NCBI GenBank assembly: GCA_048267965.1
Contig: JBLWWK010000008.1
Span: 1-64,000 of the forward strand
Source of the DNA: GCA-2705995 sp048267965
GTDB lineage: Bacteria > Bacteroidota > Bacteroidia > Flavobacteriales_G > Salibacteraceae
Reading direction: 5' to 3'
Length of the DNA stretch: 64,000 nt
Made by a program: the position numbers and the translations under genes. Each line of letters starts with the position of its first letter. Positions within the stretch are counted from its first letter, which is position 1. This document shows, one piece after another, positions 16,763 to 25,312 of this stretch. Under the pieces are notes generated by a model, which saw nothing but the letters and a program-made list of their open reading frames with translations, had not been told where the DNA came from and did not search any database.

Positions 16763-18529
16763 ATGAAAAGAATTTTACAATTCGGTTTAGCTTCATTGTG
16801 CGTCTTAGGAGCGTTGGGAACCCAAGCCCAAAACCGCTATCACGAAGAAATTTTCTCAGAAAGTGAAGTGATGGTTCAGAAAGATGTTACGTATAGCACG
16901 AACATCGACTTCATGAAACACACCAGTTTGATTGATCCCACTTTTCTTCAATCGAACTTTACTCAAATTAGCTCAGAAGCCACACAGCTAAAACAAGCCG
17001 TTGTTGCAGGAACCGCAATTCCAGTGAGTCATTACATGCCTTATGCAATGGATAACTCAACCATGGTAAAGGTTTCAGACCTAAAATTAGATGTTTATTA
17101 TCCAGACCCATCAGTAGATACGGAAACAGAGCGTCCGGTTTTATTTTACATTCACACAGGTAACTTTTTACCACCCATTATTAATGGTGGCGTAGGTGGC
17201 TCGAAAGAAGATTCTGCGGCAGTTGAGATTTGTACTCAGTGGGCAAAAAGAGGTTACGTAGCAGTAGCGTTAAATTATCGCCACGGTTGGAACCCAGCAG
17301 CCACTGGAGCAACAGGTACAATTACGCGTAGAGCCACTCTGTTAAATGCTGTTTACCGTGCTATTCACGATGTTAAGGCAGCTGTTCGTTTTATGAGAAA
17401 CGATGCAATTAACGGTTCTAACACTTACGAAATTAGCACTTCAGATGTTGGTATTTACGGTCAAGGTTCTGGTGGTTATGTGGCATTAGCCTATAATTCG
17501 TTAGACGATATCCAATCAGAAACAACCATTGCTAAATTCATGATTCCAGACGGTAGTGGTGGGTTTACTTCTGTAATTCAGCCGAACATCGTAGGAGACG
17601 AAAACGGATTCAACGGTTTGTTAAGCTTAAACTACGACCAATCAATTTCTGCAGACATCGAAGTGTGTATTAATGCAGGTGGTGCTTTAGGTGATATCTC
17701 TTGGATTGATGGAAACGAAGCTCCAATGATTAGCATTCACGCTATTCGCGATCAGTTTGCACCTTTCGATACAGGTACTGTAATTGTGCCTACAACAGGA
17801 GGTGAAGTAGTAGATGTGAACGGTCCTAACATGTTTATTCCTTTAATCAATAGCTTAGGAGTAAACGATGTGTTTGCAGGCATTGAAGTAATGAACGGTT
17901 TAGGATACGATCCGTATACCGATAGAGCGCGTTCTATTTACGGAAAAACCTACACTAATATTCCAATAATTAATATCAACGATCCTATCGTAGTTTCTTC
18001 AGAAGGTGAAGGTATGTTTGCTTTAGACTTAGAAGAAGGCAATGGCGCACCATGGGAATGGTGGACTTTATCTGATGTTCAGAACTTAACGGCAGCTGTG
18101 AATGCGGCAACAGGTGGTTCTTACGTGGCGCAAGATATCCATAACAATGCATTAGCATCTAACGCTAACATGTCTAAAGCATTGGCATTAACTTACATCG
18201 ATTCTATTCAAGGGTACATTCACCCAAGAATCATGAGAGCAATGGGCATTGGTAATTTTGATGCGTTAAACGTTGATGAGGTTTCGCGTTTAGAGAATAC
18301 CACCAAAGTATTCCCGAACCCAGCTACCAATAACGTATTTATTACTTCAACAGAAACTCCTGTTTCTGCAGTAAAAATTATCGATATTAACGGTAGAGTA
18401 GTTTACAATACAAAAGTGGTAAGTCAGTTTAACCACGCTATAGAGCTAAACGGCTTTACAAAAGGTGTATACTTTGTAGAACTTGAACTTGAAGGAACAC
18501 GAATTGTGAAAAAGTTAATGGTTCAGTAA
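16763..18529 (+). CDS. secreted alpha/beta hydrolase-like protein with T9SS domain
   Basis: 588 residues. Signal peptide (about 1-22, ending QAQ). The middle part resembles carboxylesterase-type alpha/beta hydrolases: LFYIHTGNF near 127-135, YVAVALNYRHGW near 155-166, and DVGIYGQGSGGY near 228-239 at the nucleophile-elbow position. That elbow reads G233-Q-G-S-G-G where a G-x-S-x-G-G is expected, so the catalytic serine is shifted or lost. The C-terminal ~80 residues (VFPNPATNNVFI to IVKKLMVQ) are a Por/type IX sorting domain, so the protein is exported and probably surface-bound. It is probably co-transcribed with the TonB-dependent receptor. Function is inferred only. Confidence 0.8.
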   Translation: MKRILQFGLASLCVLGALGTQAQNRYHEEIFSESEVMVQKDVTYSTNIDFMKHTSLIDPTFLQSNFTQISSEATQLKQAVVAGTAIPVSHYMPYAMDNSTMVKVSDLKLDVYYPDPSVDTETERPVLFYIHTGNFLPPIINGGVGGSKEDSAAVEICTQWAKRGYVAVALNYRHGWNPAATGATGTITRRATLLNAVYRAIHDVKAAVRFMRNDAINGSNTYEISTSDVGIYGQGSGGYVALAYNSLDDIQSETTIAKFMIPDGSGGFTSVIQPNIVGDENGFNGLLSLNYDQSISADIEVCINAGGALGDISWIDGNEAPMISIHAIRDQFAPFDTGTVIVPTTGGEVVDVNGPNMFIPLINSLGVNDVFAGIEVMNGLGYDPYTDRARSIYGKTYTNIPIININDPIVVSSEGEGMFALDLEEGNGAPWEWWTLSDVQNLTAAVNAATGGSYVAQDIHNNALASNANMSKALALTYIDSIQGYIHPRIMRAMGIGNFDALNVDEVSRLENTTKVFPNPATNNVFITSTETPVSAVKIIDINGRVVYNTKVVSQFNHAIELNGFTKGVYFVELELEGTRIVKKLMVQ

Positions 18530-18550
18530 GTAGAAAAAACCATAAAACAT

Positions 18551-18588
18551 AAAAAAAAGGGGAATTGAATTCAATTCCCCTTTTTTTA
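18551..18588. terminator. bidirectional terminator
   Basis: A perfect 22-base palindrome of GGGGAATTGAA and its complement (18559-18580), flanked by eight A and seven T, lies between the convergent hydrolase-like and ArsC-like genes. It works on both strands by structure; the T run overlaps the last codons of the ArsC-like gene. Confidence 0.85.
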
Positions 18589-18939
18589 TTCGTTAAAGGC
18601 TTGTTGAGCAGCTTCAACTGTTTTCTTAGCGTTTCCAATAAAAATGGAACCACCGGCCAAAATTACAGGACGTTTTAAAAACGTGTACTCTTCTAAGATA
18701 AGATTTTTGTAATCTTCTTCTGTAAGCTTTTTCTCGTGTAAACCTAAAGCGCGGTATTTCATCGCTCTGCGACTAAAAAGGGCTTCGTAAGAACCCGCTA
18801 ATTCTTTCATTTCTTCTAATTCCTCCGCGGTGATTTTGTTACTTTTGATTTCACGAAGAATAACATCTTCTCCCGGTTGAAGGTCTTTTAAGATTCTTTG
18901 GCAAGTAGAGCAGCTAGCGAGATGATAAATTTTCTTCAT
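18586..18939 (-). CDS. ArsC/Spx family thioredoxin-fold protein
   Basis: 117 residues. The active-site motif is ASCSTCQR with C10 and C13, followed by RREIKS-like beta strand and LFSRRAMKYRALGL near 55-68. Later comes FLKRPVILAGGSIFIGN, the conserved cis-proline region of the ArsC family. Members include arsenate reductases and Spx-like regulators; no ars genes are nearby, so arsenate reduction is not supported by context. Confidence 0.85.
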   Translation of the reverse strand: MKKIYHLASCSTCQRILKDLQPGEDVILREIKSNKITAEELEEMKELAGSYEALFSRRAMKYRALGLHEKKLTEEDYKNLILEEYTFLKRPVILAGGSIFIGNAKKTVEAAQQAFNE

Positions 18940-19007
18940 TTGTTGATAGTATAAATTCGATGGGTTGCTAAAATAGTAGCCTTCACCCTTATTTCAAACC
19001 ATTTCTC

Positions 19008-20111
19008 ATGGCAAGAAAAGCCAAAAGAAGAAAAGAAAGTCCTGTTAGAAAACTAATGAACCCTCGAAAAGTGGCCATCCCTGTGGTGATTGGGATTTCT
19101 GTTGCAGCCTATCTTTTATTCGATTCTTGGGATTCTAAAGCATTTGCTTCCATAGAATGGGGATGGTTTACCTACATAATGCTTTTCGTAGGTTTCTTAA
19201 TGGTAGTTTGCCGAGATGTGGGCTACATGATTCGCCTGCGCATTTTAACCGATGGCCAAATTTCTTGGCGCAACGCCTTTGATGTAATCATGTTATGGGA
19301 ATTTTCCAGCGCTGTTACTCCTTCGGTAGTGGGCGGCTCTGGGGTGGCTATTTTTATTCTTAACAAAGAAGGTTTAAGCGTAGGGCGCAGCACGGCCGTT
19401 GTAATGACCACCGCCTTTCTAGACGAGCTTTTCTACGTAATTATGGTTCCTGTTCTTTTATTGGTAGTAGGAACCACTACCCTGTTTCCCGTGCAATTAC
19501 AGCAAGAATTTATGGGAATCACCCTAGGAACCAAAGACATCTTCTGGGTAGGATACGGGTTCATACTGTTACTCATTTCTTTAATTCTTTTCGGGATTTT
19601 TATCAGTCCTCACCGCTTTAAATCGTTGCTGGTTACGGTATTTAAACTGCCTTTTTTAAAGCGATGGGCAGCTTCTGCGCAGAATACCGGAGACGAAGTA
19701 ATTACTACTTCTAAAGAACTAAAAGGAAAGCCTTTTAAGTTTTGGTTCAATGCATTTGCCGCCACCTTTCTTTCTTGGACAGCTCGCTATTGGGTAACCA
19801 ATTTCTTGCTTTTGGCATTTGCTACCAGCGCCATTGGGTGGGGAGATCACTTGCTTATTTATGCTCGCCAGTTAGTAATGTGGGTAATTATGTTGATTAG
19901 TCCAACTCCCGGAAGTGCAGGCGTAGCTGAATTGGCATTTGAGCAATTTCTTCAGGCATTTACTCCCGTAGGTTTGGCCGTAGCGCTGGGTTTATTGTGG
20001 AGATTGTTTACGTATTACCCCTATCTATTTATGGGAGCCATTGTTTTACCTAGCTGGATTCAGCGCGTATACCTCGGAAGAAAGTTAATCAAATTTAAAG
20101 ATCCGAAATAG
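19008..20111 (+). CDS. flippase-like membrane protein (LPG synthase TM domain family)
   Basis: 367 residues with a basic N-terminus and about eight hydrophobic segments. The family motifs are seen: FSSAVTPSVVGGSGVAIFIL (about 104-123) and SPTPGSAGVAELAFEQF (about 302-318), typical of the UPF0104/COG0392 integral membrane family related to the flippase part of MprF. The substrate, probably a lipid, is unknown. There is no soluble aminoacyl-transferase domain. The next gene starts 49 bases downstream behind its own promoter element. Confidence 0.85.
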   Translation: MARKAKRRKESPVRKLMNPRKVAIPVVIGISVAAYLLFDSWDSKAFASIEWGWFTYIMLFVGFLMVVCRDVGYMIRLRILTDGQISWRNAFDVIMLWEFSSAVTPSVVGGSGVAIFILNKEGLSVGRSTAVVMTTAFLDELFYVIMVPVLLLVVGTTTLFPVQLQQEFMGITLGTKDIFWVGYGFILLLISLILFGIFISPHRFKSLLVTVFKLPFLKRWAASAQNTGDEVITTSKELKGKPFKFWFNAFAATFLSWTARYWVTNFLLLAFATSAIGWGDHLLIYARQLVMWVIMLISPTPGSAGVAELAFEQFLQAFTPVGLAVALGLLWRLFTYYPYLFMGAIVLPSWIQRVYLGRKLIKFKDPK

Positions 20112-20118
20112 CCTCTTT

Positions 20119-20126
20119 TACTTTTG
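20119..20126 (+). promoter_or_regulatory. promoter -7 element of the PLP-enzyme gene
   Basis: TACTTTTG, an exact TAnnTTTG match 34 bases before ATG 20161. Confidence 0.5.
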
Positions 20127-20160
20127 TACCTTCGTGAAAACTTAAAACGAGAATTCAATT

Positions 20161-21321
20161 ATGGCTCAAGACAAGAACATGAAGATTGGAACAAAAGTGA
20201 TTCACGGTGGCTTAGAACCGGATTCTGCTACCGGAGCAATTATGACTCCAGTTTACCAAACCTCTACCTATGTTCAAGAAGCTGTCGGTAAGCACAAGGG
20301 TTACGAATACTCTCGTACATTAAACCCAACTCGCCATGCACTCGAAAAGAATTTAGCGTCTATCGAAAACGGTAATTTCGGTGCAGCGTTTAGCAGCGGA
20401 TTAGCAGCAATTGATGCTGTTGTGAAGTTACTAGAACCAGGCGATGAGGTAATCTCTACCAACGATTTGTATGGAGGTTCTTACCGAATATTTACAGCAC
20501 AATTCGAAAAATACGGCATCAAATTTCATTTTGTGGATATGACTAATCCAGAGAATGTAAAAGAGAAAATGAATGCCAATACCCGGTTAATTTGGGCAGA
20601 AACGCCTACCAACCCAATGATGAGAATCATTGATATTGCGGCAATTGCTGAGTTAGCCAAAGCCAACAACATTCTTTTAGGGGTAGATAACACCTTTGCA
20701 ACGCCTTATTTGCAAAATCCGCTCGATTTAGGAGCCGATATCGTGATGCACTCAGTAACCAAATACTTAGGTGGCCACTCAGATGTTGTAATGGGAGCGC
20801 TTGTAATGAAAGACGAAGCGTTAGCACAAAGAATTTATACCATTCAAAATAACTGTGGAGCGATTCCTGGTCCGCAAGATTGCTTCTTAGTATTGAGAGG
20901 GATTAAAACCTTGCATGTGAGAATGCAACGCCATTCAGAAAACGGAGAAGTAATTGCGCATTATTTGAAAAATCACGATCGGGTAGACAATGTTTACTGG
21001 GCGGGTTTTGAAGATCATCCTAACCACGATGTAGCTACTAAGCAAATGCGCGGTTTTGGAGGTATGATTTCTTTCTCTTTAAAAAGTGGAAGCCTCGAAG
21101 AAGCACACGATGTGTTAGCTAAATTGAGAGTATTCACTTTGGCAGAATCATTAGGCGGAGTAGAGAGTTTAGCTTCGCACCCAGCTACCATGACACACGC
21201 TGCAATTCCGAGAGAAGAGCGATTGAAATCTGGAGTAGTAGACTCTTTGGTTCGATTAAGCGTTGGAATTGAAGATGTAGAAGATTTACAAAACGATTTA
21301 GAGCAAGCATTGCAACACTAA
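20161..21321 (+). CDS. cystathionine gamma-synthase/lyase family PLP enzyme
   Basis: Cys/Met metabolism PLP-dependent enzyme, 386 residues. The Schiff-base lysine is K201 in MHSVTKYLGGHSDV; YEYSRTLNPTRHALEKNLA (48-66) and AETPTNPMM are also family motifs. It could act as cystathionine gamma-synthase (metB) or gamma-lyase; ESLGGVESLASHPATMTHA is shared by both. The trkA gene begins one base after the stop, so the two are co-transcribed. Confidence 0.92.
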   Translation: MAQDKNMKIGTKVIHGGLEPDSATGAIMTPVYQTSTYVQEAVGKHKGYEYSRTLNPTRHALEKNLASIENGNFGAAFSSGLAAIDAVVKLLEPGDEVISTNDLYGGSYRIFTAQFEKYGIKFHFVDMTNPENVKEKMNANTRLIWAETPTNPMMRIIDIAAIAELAKANNILLGVDNTFATPYLQNPLDLGADIVMHSVTKYLGGHSDVVMGALVMKDEALAQRIYTIQNNCGAIPGPQDCFLVLRGIKTLHVRMQRHSENGEVIAHYLKNHDRVDNVYWAGFEDHPNHDVATKQMRGFGGMISFSLKSGSLEEAHDVLAKLRVFTLAESLGGVESLASHPATMTHAAIPREERLKSGVVDSLVRLSVGIEDVEDLQNDLEQALQH

Positions 21322-21322
21322 A

Positions 21323-22018
21323 ATGAAAGGCAGTAAATACGCTGTAATTGGTTTAGGCCAATTTGGAATGGCAATCGCTGAGAAATTGTCGAATAGAGGT
21401 GCAGAAGTAATCGCTATTGATAACAATGAACAGCATATTTTAGCCATAAAAGATCACGTAGCTTATGCAGTTACGTTAGATAGTACAGATAAAAAGGCCC
21501 TGCAAACGCAGGGCCTTCAAGATATGGATGCGGCCGTTGTAGCCATTGGGGAAAATTTTGAAGCCCTTTTGCTTACGGTGGTTTACTTGAAAGAAATCAA
21601 AGTGCCGAGAATTATTGCTCGTGCACATGGTCCGCAGCAACGCATGATTTTAGAAAAAATTGGCGTTGAAGAAATTCTGTCTCCTGAAGATGAGGTAGGA
21701 ACCGCTGTTGCCGAACGGTTAATTAACCCCAATATTCTTACTTACATGGAATTGCCAGACGATTACGAAATCGTTGAAATTAAGGCGCCAAGAGGAAGCT
21801 GGGGAAGATCGCTCGAAAACATTGGATTAAGAGATAAGTACAAACTCACCGTAATTACCATTAAAAGGGAGTTTGCTGAAAGAAACGATAAGGGCGAAAT
21901 GGTAATGACCCAACACGTATTAGGTGTGCCAAGTAGCACAACAGCTATTCAAGAAAACGATACGTTGATGGTTTTTGGCCAAATCAATCATATTGAGAAA
22001 TTCTGCGAAATAAATTAA
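21323..22018 (+). CDS. trkA: TrkA/KtrA family potassium uptake regulatory subunit
   Basis: Cytoplasmic gating subunit of a Trk/Ktr potassium transporter. Residues 1-130 form an RCK_N Rossmann domain: YAVIGLGQFGMAIAEKL (6-22) with the acidic ribose-binding IDNNE (about 33-37). Residues about 140-231 form an RCK_C domain. 231 residues is normal for KtrA-type proteins. The membrane partner (KtrB/TrkH) is not in the window. It is sandwiched between a PLP enzyme gene (1-bp gap) and an SDR gene (11-bp gap). The coding sequence holds a perfect 10-bp inverted repeat at 21494-21517. Confidence 0.9.
   Translation: MKGSKYAVIGLGQFGMAIAEKLSNRGAEVIAIDNNEQHILAIKDHVAYAVTLDSTDKKALQTQGLQDMDAAVVAIGENFEALLLTVVYLKEIKVPRIIARAHGPQQRMILEKIGVEEILSPEDEVGTAVAERLINPNILTYMELPDDYEIVEIKAPRGSWGRSLENIGLRDKYKLTVITIKREFAERNDKGEMVMTQHVLGVPSSTTAIQENDTLMVFGQINHIEKFCEIN
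21494..21517 (-). other. intragenic terminator-like hairpin
   Basis: AAGGCCCTGC (21494-21503) and GCAGGGCCTT (21508-21517) are a perfect 10-bp inverted repeat with loop AAAC inside trkA. On the minus strand the stem is followed by TTTTT, giving an intrinsic-terminator shape for antisense transcription. Confidence 0.5.
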
Positions 22019-22029
22019 CAAGAAAGTAG

Positions 22030-22749
22030 ATGGAAGTATTTTTTATTACTGGAGCCAGCAGCGGTATCGGAAAAGCATTGGCTGAAGAAGCGCTGAGTAA
22101 ACAACATATAGTTTATGGTATTTCGCGCTCGCAAGCGTTGGCTCACGATAACTTTCATCAACTTTTTTTGAACTTGGCAGACGAGAAATCGCTCTTAGGG
22201 TTCGATTTTCCTGATATCGACATCGATAAAGTAACCAGAGTGGTTTTGGTGAATAATGCTGGTAGCATCGGTGATATTCAGCGAATTGGAAAGGCAGATG
22301 CTTCGGCCATGGCGCATCTTTTTCGATTAAATGTTACGGCTCCTTCTATTTTGATGAACACCTTTATTGCTAAGTTCGGTTCCTACCGAAACGCTACTAT
22401 TTTAAATGTGGGCTCTGGTGCTGGGCAGTACCCAATAGATGCTTGGGCGCCTTATTGTGCTTCTAAAGCAGCATTAGATCAGCTATCTAAAACGGTGCAA
22501 GAAGAGCAGAATATTACGGGCGGAAATGTGAGAGTGCTTTGCTATGGCCCGGGTGTGGTAGATACCAAAATGCAAGAAGAAATTCGCAAATCGAATACAG
22601 AAGATTTTAGCCGTGCCGATCATTTTAAAGAGCTAAAAGAAACCCAACAGTTGGCCACGCCTCACCAAGTAGCAAAAGAATACTTTCAGGTGTTAGACAA
22701 TCCAGAAAAGTTTACCGATGTTGTGGGTTCTTTGCGTGATTTGAGATAA
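22030..22749 (+). CDS. short-chain dehydrogenase/reductase
   Basis: 239 residues with a classical SDR layout: cofactor motif TGASSGIGKAL (about 7-17), NNAGSIG (about 75-81), catalytic Ser in LNVGSGAG and the YCASK motif (about 145-149). The proportions resemble sepiapterin reductase-like SDRs, but the substrate is unknown. It probably forms a three-gene operon with the PLP enzyme and trkA. It contains one GGTTCCTACC copy encoding Gly-Ser-Tyr. Confidence 0.88.
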   Translation: MEVFFITGASSGIGKALAEEALSKQHIVYGISRSQALAHDNFHQLFLNLADEKSLLGFDFPDIDIDKVTRVVLVNNAGSIGDIQRIGKADASAMAHLFRLNVTAPSILMNTFIAKFGSYRNATILNVGSGAGQYPIDAWAPYCASKAALDQLSKTVQEEQNITGGNVRVLCYGPGVVDTKMQEEIRKSNTEDFSRADHFKELKETQQLATPHQVAKEYFQVLDNPEKFTDVVGSLRDLR

Positions 22750-22828
22750 CTATCAGAATACCAACCCCAAGGTAAATTAATTCGTCATTATTATTACTTT
22801 AGTGCTCGTTTAAAATTTGCCTGACTAC

Positions 22829-25255
22829 ATGAAATTATTATACGTTGCCCTCTCTGGGCTTTTGACGTTGGTGGCCACTGCTGCGTCTTCGCAAAATTCT
22901 ACCTCTTCTGCACACAGTCATGATTTGCATTGTGCACAGTACGAACAACAAGAATGGTTGCTAAACCAAGACCCCATTTTGCGTGCTGAAGCCGAAAAAG
23001 CGCAAGAAGAACTGGATGAATTTACTAAAGATTTTGTTAAAAACTTCAAGAACAACCATCGCTCAAGAGCGAATAACTCGCAGCCTGAGTATGTAATTCC
23101 GGTTGTTTTTCACATTATTCATCAAAATGGCCCTGAAAATATTTCTGATGATCAGATTTATGATGCCATGCGCATTATCAACGAAGACTTTAATAAGTTA
23201 AACGAAGACCTTGTTGAGGTAATTCCTGAGTTTAGAGATAGAATCGGAAACGGTAAAATTGAATTTCGACTAGCTAGGTTAGACCCATTTGGTAACCCAA
23301 CAACGGGTATCGATCGAATTGTAAGTGCTCAAACCAATGTAGGAAACGATGGTTCTAAACTGAACCGTTGGCCTAGAGATTCTTATTTGAATATTTGGGT
23401 AACTGATGCCATTAATTCAGGTTCTGGAAACAGTGCTGCAGCCTATGCTTATTTGCCTTCTGGTGCAAATGCCAATCCGCAAATTGATGGTATTATAGCA
23501 AACCATCGTTATGTAGGTTCTATTGGTACATCGAGTGATCAAGGAATGCACACGTTAAGTCACGAAATTGGGCACTTCTTAAACTTATTACACCCTTGGG
23601 GCAATAGTAATAATGCCAATTTACCGAGTAATTGCGGTATGGACGATGGTATTTTAGATACTCCCAACACGGAAGGAACCATTGGTGGTTGTAACCTTCA
23701 GAAAACTACATGTGGTTCTTTAGACAACATTCAGAACATAATGGACTATGCTTCGTGTGATCGCATGTTTACCGAAGGTCAGGTGTTGAGAATGTATGCG
23801 GCCTTAAATTCGAATACAGCTGAAAGAAGAGACCTTTGGCAACAAAATAACTTAACCGCAACAGGTGTTAACGACTTAGTAGCGGCAGATTTTCGCATGC
23901 GTAAACCCTACGTTTGTCAATTAGATACGGTGCAGTTTTTCGATGCGTCTACCTACGGTGGAGACTCGTGGTCTTGGAACTTAGAACTTGGAAACCCAAC
24001 AACTACCACCGATAAAAATCCTGAAGTGCAGTATGTACACCCAGGAGCTCATAACGTAACCCTAGAAGTTACCAAAAACGGAACTTCCGTTTCTACGACT
24101 AAAAACAACGCAATTTTAGTTAACCCCTTAGTGGGAAGACATACTCCTTATCTTCAGAATTTTGCCAATGTTTCTGCATTGCCATTTGACGAATGGATAG
24201 GTATTAACCCATACGGAGATGATTATGAGTTTGCCATAGATGCTTCTGCTGGAGTAGATAACGATGCGTGTATTGCTTTTAGAAATGCCGGAAATCCCTA
24301 TCCGACCGAAGACGAGTTGGTTTCAACTACTTTCGATTTATCAATGCTTACTTCTGCTTCTGTTTCTTTCAAATATGCAGCAGCCAGTGAAAGCAGCAAC
24401 GATCAAAGTCGTTTAATGATGTATGTTTCTACCAACTGTGGAGAAACGTGGTTGCCACGTTGGTCAGAGTCGGGTTCTCAATTGGCAACGGCTGGCGTTC
24501 AATCTGCAGGCTGGTCGCCATCTGCTGGTGATTGGCAAACGGCTACGGTAACAATGAGCCAAAGCTATTTGGTTGAAAACTTAATGTTTCGCTTTTTGTA
24601 TAGTGCAGACGGAGGGAACGCTCTATTCTTAGACGATATCAATATTCAAGGCGATTTTTCTGATGTAGCTATGTTAGAGTTTCCGGCCAATGGCCAAACC
24701 GCTCTTCCTGAAGATGTTAAATTGCAGTGGAAAGCTGTAGGTTCAGCAGATTCTTATGAATATCAGTTAGATACGGATCCTACCTTTAGCTCTGCGAATT
24801 TACAAACAGGGGTAAAAAATTGGATCAGTCCAGACCCAAATAACACCGATACCGAATTTGATGCGCATGGGCTTTTACACGGACAAACCTATCATTGGCG
24901 AGTAAGATTAGTTAAAAATGGAAACCCTTTAAGCTGGAGTTCCGTATGGTCTTTTACTGTTGCAGATAATGGCGTAGGTTTCGATGAATGGAGCCAAGAT
25001 GCGCTAGGATTAACGCTTTTCCCGAACCCAACCAATGGCAAAACTTCACTAAAAATGAATTTGCCAGCACAAACGAAAGGCGAAATCGTTGTTTACAATA
25101 CACTAGGTAGTGTAGTAGATAGATTGCCGTTGCAACTTTTAACGGTAGGAACCCAAACCATTTCTATCCAAAGCAACGAATACAACAAAGGACTTTACCT
25201 ACTCAAAATAGAACTGAACGATAAAACGTATACCAAACGTTTAGTTGTTCGCTAG
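22829..25255 (+). CDS. secreted M43 family metalloprotease with T9SS domain
   Basis: Zinc endopeptidase of the pappalysin/cytophagalysin family, 808 residues from ATG 22829; the upstream TTG at 22817 looks unused. Signal peptide about 1-22. The catalytic motif is H245-E-x-x-H249-x5-H255 (HEIGHFLNLLH), with Met-turn region NIMDYASCD. After the protease domain come a PKD-like domain (about 355-430, SWSWNLELG), a beta-sandwich region, a fibronectin-like repeat (about 620-715) and a C-terminal type IX sorting domain (LFPNPTNG to TKRLVVR). It should be exported and degrade external protein. The next gene is a paralogue in tandem. Confidence 0.93.
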   Translation: MKLLYVALSGLLTLVATAASSQNSTSSAHSHDLHCAQYEQQEWLLNQDPILRAEAEKAQEELDEFTKDFVKNFKNNHRSRANNSQPEYVIPVVFHIIHQNGPENISDDQIYDAMRIINEDFNKLNEDLVEVIPEFRDRIGNGKIEFRLARLDPFGNPTTGIDRIVSAQTNVGNDGSKLNRWPRDSYLNIWVTDAINSGSGNSAAAYAYLPSGANANPQIDGIIANHRYVGSIGTSSDQGMHTLSHEIGHFLNLLHPWGNSNNANLPSNCGMDDGILDTPNTEGTIGGCNLQKTTCGSLDNIQNIMDYASCDRMFTEGQVLRMYAALNSNTAERRDLWQQNNLTATGVNDLVAADFRMRKPYVCQLDTVQFFDASTYGGDSWSWNLELGNPTTTTDKNPEVQYVHPGAHNVTLEVTKNGTSVSTTKNNAILVNPLVGRHTPYLQNFANVSALPFDEWIGINPYGDDYEFAIDASAGVDNDACIAFRNAGNPYPTEDELVSTTFDLSMLTSASVSFKYAAASESSNDQSRLMMYVSTNCGETWLPRWSESGSQLATAGVQSAGWSPSAGDWQTATVTMSQSYLVENLMFRFLYSADGGNALFLDDINIQGDFSDVAMLEFPANGQTALPEDVKLQWKAVGSADSYEYQLDTDPTFSSANLQTGVKNWISPDPNNTDTEFDAHGLLHGQTYHWRVRLVKNGNPLSWSSVWSFTVADNGVGFDEWSQDALGLTLFPNPTNGKTSLKMNLPAQTKGEIVVYNTLGSVVDRLPLQLLTVGTQTISIQSNEYNKGLYLLKIELNDKTYTKRLVVR

Positions 25256-25312
25256 ACCCTGGAGAAAACCTGACTGTCTCTTTTTTGTTTTATTATCAGA
25301 AAGTTAGAAGAA

